From an uncultured Microbacterium sp. (GTDB lineage Bacteria; Actinomycetota; Actinomycetes; Actinomycetales; Microbacteriaceae): a stretch of 33,607 nt of DNA. The DNA lies in NCBI RefSeq assembly GCF_913776565.1, contig NZ_CAJYPF010000040.1, positions 1-33,607 on the forward strand, written 5' to 3'. The position numbers were made by a program, and so were the translations under genes. Positions 30,343 through 33,607 of this stretch are shown here, in pieces (positions within the stretch are counted from its first letter, which is position 1; every line of letters starts with the position of its first letter). The notes under the pieces were generated by a model that saw nothing but the letters and a program-made list of their open reading frames with translations, did no database searches and had not been told where the DNA came from.

Positions 30343-30861
30343 TCAGGCCTCGTCGGCGAGAGAGACGTCGACCTGGATTTCGGTCGCGAGACGCTCCAGC
30401 TCGGCGACGAGGTCGTCGATCGCGACATCGGCGGGCACCGTCGCGGTGATGGTGGCCTCGAACAGCCGTCCGCCGGCCATCGCGGCATCCGTGGTCTGCG
30501 TCGACATGCGCTCGATGCTCGCCCCGTGCCCGCTCAGCGCGGACGAGACCTCGCGCACGATACCGGCGCGGTCGTTGCCGACCACGTCGAAGGTCACCGC
30601 ACGCGCCGACGTGACGGTCGCCTCGGCCGCGCCCGCGTGGACGGTGACGCTCAGCGTGCCCGCCAGGGTCTCGAGGGCGGCGCGCAGGTCGTCGGCGCGC
30701 TCCGGCGCGATCGACACCGCGACGATCCCGGCGAAGGCGCCCGCCAGTTCGGCGAGCTCACTGTTCTCCCAGTTGCCGCCGTGGGAGTCGACGATGTCGG
30801 CGACCGCGGACACCAGGCCCGCTCGATCGTCGCCGACGACGGTGAGGACGAGGGTGGTCAT
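30343..30861 (-). CDS. Two-ACT-domain protein (GcvR-like)
   Basis: 172 residues: two ACT domains, about 3-75 (TLVLTVVGDDRAGLVSAVADIVDSHGGNW) and about 88-165 (TFDVVGNDRAGIVREVSSALSGHG). Each has the ligand-binding GxDRAGLV type loop. The arrangement is that of the GcvR/ACT-ACT group, which bind amino acids (glycine in E. coli, where GcvR acts with GcvA); no gcv genes are in this window, so the ligand is open. Start at 30861 has TACGCT exactly 6 nt upstream; leaderless. Transcribed toward DUF3054 (convergent). Confidence 0.88.
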   Translation of the reverse strand: MTTLVLTVVGDDRAGLVSAVADIVDSHGGNWENSELAELAGAFAGIVAVSIAPERADDLRAALETLAGTLSVTVHAGAAEATVTSARAVTFDVVGNDRAGIVREVSSALSGHGASIERMSTQTTDAAMAGGRLFEATITATVPADVAIDDLVAELERLATEIQVDVSLADEA

Positions 30862-30867
30862 GCCGAC

Positions 30868-30873
30868 AGCGTA
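30868..30873 (-). promoter_or_regulatory. Leaderless-type -10 box of the ACT gene (TACGCT)
   Basis: TACGCT, 6 nt before the ATG at 30861. Confidence 0.6.
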
Positions 30874-30886
30874 GCCAGCGGACGTC

Positions 30887-32134
30887 TCACGCGGTCGCCG
30901 TGGCGGCATCCCATCGTCGTGTCGCGGCGGCGTTGAGCACCGCGGTCGCGAGCACGAGAGCGGCCGCGACGGCGGGCAGGAGCATCGCGGCCCCGACCGA
31001 GACGCTCTCGGCGACCGCGCCGGTGATGGCCGACGACAACGCCTGCGCGAGGGTCAGCGCCGAGGCGAGCAGCGTCATCGTCGAGGCGGACCGCCCGCGC
31101 GGCGCGCGGAGCCCGGCGAGGCTGAAGACCGTGACGAGCGAGGGACCGACGCCGATACCCATCACACACAGCACGACCGTGACCGTGACGACCGACCCTC
31201 CGACGGTGTACGCGCCCGCCGAGGCGGCCAGGATCGCTGCGAAGGCGACGAGTCGCCACCGTAGCGCGAACGCCTCGGGCAGCAGCGCCACGGCCAGCGC
31301 GAGCACGGCCGAACCGACGCCCATCACGCCGTAGAGCAGGGCTCCCGCTTCGGGGGCGCCCTGGGCCTCCATGAAGGCCGTGAGCGAGGTCAGCGTCGAG
31401 CCGAAGAACAGGCCGACCCCGAACACCGCCGCCACGAGCACGATCAGTCGCGGCCGCAGCAGCTCTCGCGTCGGCGCCATCTCGGCGCGCTCCGCGCGCG
31501 CGGGCACGGCGCGTCCGGTCGGGTGCAGGGCGAAGGCCGTGACGAACACGAAGCTGAGCACCGACGCCCCGACGATGGGTGCCCACGGGGCGATGAGCGC
31601 CGCCAGCACGCCCACGACGAAAGGCCCGATGACGAACGCGGTCTCGTCCGCCGCGGATTCGTAGGCCATCGCACGCGAGAAGGTGCGCTCGCGACGCTCG
31701 GGGCGCACGCGCTCGCCGATCAGCGCCATGATCCGGCTGCGCGACATCGCGGCGGTCTGCGGGCCGGTGAGCCCGATCGCGGCGGCTGCCGCCAGCAGCA
31801 GGGCGTCCGACGTCGCGTATCCGACGACGAGCGGGAAGACCGCGAGCAGGATGCCGTTGGCCAGACCCACCGGGACGAGCACGCGTCGCTGCCCGAACCG
31901 GTCGGCGAGGTCGCCCAGCACGGGACCGGCGACGACCACGCCGAGTCCCACAGCGGCCGAGGTGAGGCCGCCCAGCGCGACCGAGCCGCGCAGCGCGACG
32001 ACGATGGCGAGCACACCGACGGTCATCATGGCGAAGGGCAACCGGGCGACGAAGGCGACGGGGAAGTACCAGAACCCCGTGTGCTGCACGAGCGGACGGT
32101 CGAGGACGGCGGCTGAGGACGCGGGCAATGACAT
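30887..32134 (-). CDS. Major facilitator superfamily transporter
   Basis: 415 residues with about 12 hydrophobic segments. The loop between segments 2 and 3 carries GDLADRFGQRRVLV, the MFS motif A (G-x-x-x-D-R-x-G-x-R), and RSRIMALIGERVRPERRERTFSRAMAYESA marks the 4-5 region. It is likely a proton-coupled efflux or uptake carrier; substrate unknown. Start MSLPASS at 32134 has GGAG 8 nt upstream. The mRNA from TAGAAT (32224-32229) would have an 80-nt leader with a GCGGGA-N3-TCCCGC hairpin (about 32201-32216). Confidence 0.9.
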   Translation of the reverse strand: MSLPASSAAVLDRPLVQHTGFWYFPVAFVARLPFAMMTVGVLAIVVALRGSVALGGLTSAAVGLGVVVAGPVLGDLADRFGQRRVLVPVGLANGILLAVFPLVVGYATSDALLLAAAAAIGLTGPQTAAMSRSRIMALIGERVRPERRERTFSRAMAYESAADETAFVIGPFVVGVLAALIAPWAPIVGASVLSFVFVTAFALHPTGRAVPARAERAEMAPTRELLRPRLIVLVAAVFGVGLFFGSTLTSLTAFMEAQGAPEAGALLYGVMGVGSAVLALAVALLPEAFALRWRLVAFAAILAASAGAYTVGGSVVTVTVVLCVMGIGVGPSLVTVFSLAGLRAPRGRSASTMTLLASALTLAQALSSAITGAVAESVSVGAAMLLPAVAAALVLATAVLNAAATRRWDAATATA

Positions 32135-32223
32135 GGAGCGGTCTCCGGGAGGCGGTGGAACGTGCCGCCTTGCCGGACCGGTAGGTAGGTGCACTCTGTG
32201 CGGCGGGACGATCCCGCGGGCCC

Positions 32224-32229
32224 ATTCTA
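32224..32229 (-). promoter_or_regulatory. -10 box of the MFS gene (TAGAAT)
   Basis: TAGAAT on the minus strand, the best -10 match in the region; leader about 80 nt. Confidence 0.5.
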
Positions 32230-32255
32230 CCGCGAGCCGCGGGACGCCGCCCGGG

Positions 32256-32471
32256 TCACGAGACGAAGGCGACGACGGCGGCGATCACCGATGCCAGAGC
32301 CAGCACCAGCGCGATCGCGATGAGCACCGTGTGGACGATCAGGAACGCCGTCGGCTTGCCCGCGGCATCCCGGGCCCGGGGGTCCTTGGCGATGCGGGGG
32401 TAGAAGCGCGGCCAGACGACGGCGTTGAAGACGGCGTTGGCGAACAGCAGGACGATCAGGAGCGGTTCCAC
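32256..32471 (-). CDS. SCO4848-like small membrane protein
   Basis: 71 residues with two membrane segments (LLIVLLFANAVFNAVVW and FLIVHTVLIAIALVLALASVIAAVVAFV) separated by a loop PRFYPRIAKDPRARD. WPRFYPRIAKDPRA with TAFLIVHTVLIAIAL is the pattern of the actinobacterial SCO4848 family; function unknown. The GTG at 32471 lies 6 nt after TAGGCT, a leaderless arrangement. Confidence 0.87.
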   Translation of the reverse strand: MEPLLIVLLFANAVFNAVVWPRFYPRIAKDPRARDAAGKPTAFLIVHTVLIAIALVLALASVIAAVVAFVS

Positions 32472-32477
32472 CCCTCG

Positions 32478-32483
32478 AGCCTA
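32478..32483 (-). promoter_or_regulatory. Leaderless-type -10 box (TAGGCT)
   Basis: TAGGCT, 6 nt before the GTG at 32471. Confidence 0.6.
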
Positions 32484-32500
32484 AGCGGCGGCGGCCGCGC

Positions 32501-32842
32501 TCAGGTCGCGCACCCGATGCAGCGGCGGGCGAAGGGACGCGCCTCGAGCCGCGCCTCGGCGATCGGACGCCCGCAGGTCTCGCAGATGCCGTAGGCGCCG
32601 GATGCCACGCGCTCCCGCGCGGCGCGGATCTCGTCGCGCTCCGCCTCGGCCCCGCGGCGCAGCGCGTCCACCTGCGCCCACTCCCCCGACAGCGTCGACC
32701 CCTCGGGATCGTGCTCGTCGTCGGCGGTCGCGTCGGCCCGGTCGTGGCGCAGGCTGTCGTCGTCCTCGCGCAGCCGGGTCAGGCGCGCCTCGACCTGGCG
32801 CTCGCGGTCGTCGAGCATGCGCGTCGCGGTGATGGCATCCAT
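32501..32842 (-). CDS. DksA/TraR-type C4 zinc-finger protein
   Basis: 113 residues. A long helical hairpin (about 10-85; RTLR-like acidic/basic pattern EVEARLTRLREDDDSLRHDR) is followed by the zinc finger YGICETCGRPIAEARLEARPFARRCIGC (CxxC-x17-CxxC; positions about 93-112). DksA/TraR proteins bind the RNA polymerase secondary channel; in actinobacteria such short proteins are less studied. The tip of the coiled coil lacks the clear DxxxA motif of E. coli DksA. Start at 32842 has TAGCGT 6 nt upstream; leaderless. Confidence 0.88.
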   Translation of the reverse strand: MDAITATRMLDDRERQVEARLTRLREDDDSLRHDRADATADDEHDPEGSTLSGEWAQVDALRRGAEAERDEIRAARERVASGAYGICETCGRPIAEARLEARPFARRCIGCAT

Positions 32843-32848
32843 GGTGCG

Positions 32849-32854
32849 ACGCTA
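32849..32854 (-). promoter_or_regulatory. Leaderless-type -10 box (TAGCGT)
   Basis: TAGCGT, 6 nt before the ATG at 32842. Confidence 0.6.
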
Positions 32855-32894
32855 GCCCCCTCCTCCGACATCGGGGGTCGGGCAGGATCGGCTC

Positions 32895-33239
32895 ATGAAC
32901 GAACTCCGACGCCACTGGACGCCCACCGCCGTGGCGTACCTCGTCCTTTCGGTCGCCGGGCTGGTGGGCACGTGGGTCTTCAACGCCTTCGCGATCGTGC
33001 AGATGCGCGATTTCGTCGGCGACCTCGTGTCGAGCGGCCCCGCGGTGTCGTCGATCACCGTGGATCTGCTGGTCGTGGCGATCGCGGGCAGCATCTTCAT
33101 CCTCGTCGAGGGTCGGCGCCTGGGCATGCGCTTCGCGTGGGTGTACGTGGTGCTGTCGGGGCTGACGGCGTTCGCGTTCACGTTCCCCCTGTTCCTGGCG
33201 ATGCGTCAGCGTCGACGGACGGCCCGCGCCGCGCGGTGA
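32895..33239 (+). CDS. DUF2834-like membrane protein
   Basis: 114 residues with three membrane segments (VAYLVLSVAGLVGTWVFN, SITVDLLVVAIAGSIFIL, FAWVYVVLSGLTAFAFTFPLFLAM). The order VDLL, FILVEGRRLGMRFAWVYVV and FPLFLAMRQR resembles DUF2834. Function unknown. No Shine-Dalgarno; CAGGAT sits 6 nt before the ATG and may be a weak leaderless -10 box. Confidence 0.82.
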   Translation: MNELRRHWTPTAVAYLVLSVAGLVGTWVFNAFAIVQMRDFVGDLVSSGPAVSSITVDLLVVAIAGSIFILVEGRRLGMRFAWVYVVLSGLTAFAFTFPLFLAMRQRRRTARAAR

Positions 33240-33308
33240 CGGCGACGCACGGCGCCGCGACGCGCCGCCCGGCCGGAGTGGGCGACGCGTCGCGGTGATG
33301 CGCGGCGG

Positions 33309-33607
33309 TCAGCGCGCGGCGAGCCCCTCGCGCAGCCCCTCGACCAGCGGGGTCGTCGGGCGCCCGATGATGCGGGCCAGGGAGCCGTCCGTCTGCGACA
33401 GCGCCCCGCGGGCGATCGCGTCGTCGATGCCCGCGACGAACGCCGCCGTCCCGGCATCCAGTCCCGCCGCCTCCAGACCCGCCGTCAGCTGATCCAGGGT
33501 CACGGCGGTGTACGTCACCGGGCGGCCCAGCACCTCGCTGGCCGCGGCGGCGAGCTCGTCGTAGCTCCAGGCCACGTCACCACCCACCTCGATCGTCCGA
33601 CCGGCCA
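33309..33607 (-). CDS. C-terminal part of an NmrA-like NAD(P)-binding protein (partial at right edge)
   Basis: Only the last 99 or so residues are in the window; the reading frame is open to the edge (GRTIEVGGDVAWSYDELAAA, then EVLGRPVTYTAVTLDQL, DDAIARGALSQTDGSLARIIGRPTTPLVEGLREGL). This is the C-terminal substrate-binding end of atypical SDRs of the NmrA/QOR2 type, which bind NAD(P) at a part lying outside. The full length cannot be judged. It points toward DUF2834 (convergent). Confidence 0.8.
   Translation of the reverse strand, partial: AGRTIEVGGDVAWSYDELAAAASEVLGRPVTYTAVTLDQLTAGLEAAGLDAGTAAFVAGIDDAIARGALSQTDGSLARIIGRPTTPLVEGLREGLAAR

Noticed and set aside
1..33607. tRNA genes, CRISPR arrays, insertion sequences, prophage or integrase signs
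   Set aside because: Looked for on both strands; nothing seen.

Overview
The window is high-GC (about 70%) bacterial chromosome. The gene content (four-domain S1 protein without the N-terminal extension, SCO4848-like and DUF3054-like membrane proteins, DUF2256, actinobacterial lytic transglycosylase-like secreted proteins), the many GTG starts, TANNNT -10 boxes and apparent leaderless genes all point to an actinobacterium, most likely Microbacteriaceae (Microbacterium-like). That genus call is inference from style, not a database match. There are no tRNA, rRNA, CRISPR, IS or phage features; it reads as ordinary core/accessory chromosome.

Layout. 1-6.9 kb: a small membrane protein and rpsA (both minus), then two paralogous secreted coiled-coil/lytic-transglycosylase-like proteins pointing at each other and flanking a PadR regulator-AarF kinase operon. 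7.2-9.7 kb: pgi and a NUDIX CoA-pyrophosphatase-like gene. 9.8-15.7 kb: a redox/signalling block: a Tat lipoprotein with an intradiol-dioxygenase fold; a translationally coupled unknown protein-response regulator-histidine kinase operon; and, convergent to it, a ferric-reductase-like flavocytochrome, an FMN-binding protein and ApbE flavin transferase. 15.9-17.9 kb: an SDR and a divergent msrB-msrA pair. 18-21.6 kb: a FAD oxidoreductase, a SSAT-like acetyltransferase, an M19 dipeptidase coupled to trhO. 21.7-24.3 kb: glycosyltransferase-EEP phosphatase pair, YjdF-like membrane protein, a small HVA1/DUF2945 protein. 24.3-26.7 kb: a foldback repeat, a prokaryotic-type photolyase/cryptochrome coupled to DUF2256, and a PPOX-family stress protein. 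27-29.2 kb: a small unknown gene with cspA, then a membrane fatty-acid desaturase, which look like a cold/membrane response neighbourhood. 29.2-33.6 kb: phosphoesterase, DUF3054, ACT-domain protein, MFS exporter, SCO4848-like protein, DksA/TraR zinc finger, DUF2834, and the C-terminal end of an NmrA-like NAD(P)-binding protein running off the right edge.

How the genes may work together: the ferric reductase, FMN-binding protein and ApbE form a recognisable module that carries electrons across the membrane to a covalently flavinylated extracellular domain; the adjacent two-component system is a plausible controller (inference). Msr, photolyase, cold shock and desaturase genes give the region a stress-repair flavour but nothing shows co-regulation.

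Signals outside the genes: the heptamer GGCATCC/GGATGCC occurs roughly 60 times by hand count against about 8 expected; at least nine genes carry a TANNNT box 6-7 nt before the start codon and no Shine-Dalgarno, i.e. a leaderless pattern; three 23-bp tandem repeats sit behind the rpsA promoter; the desaturase has a good Shine-Dalgarno positioned on an ATC codon; and the photolyase lacks the cysteines that hold the Fe-S cluster in its family.
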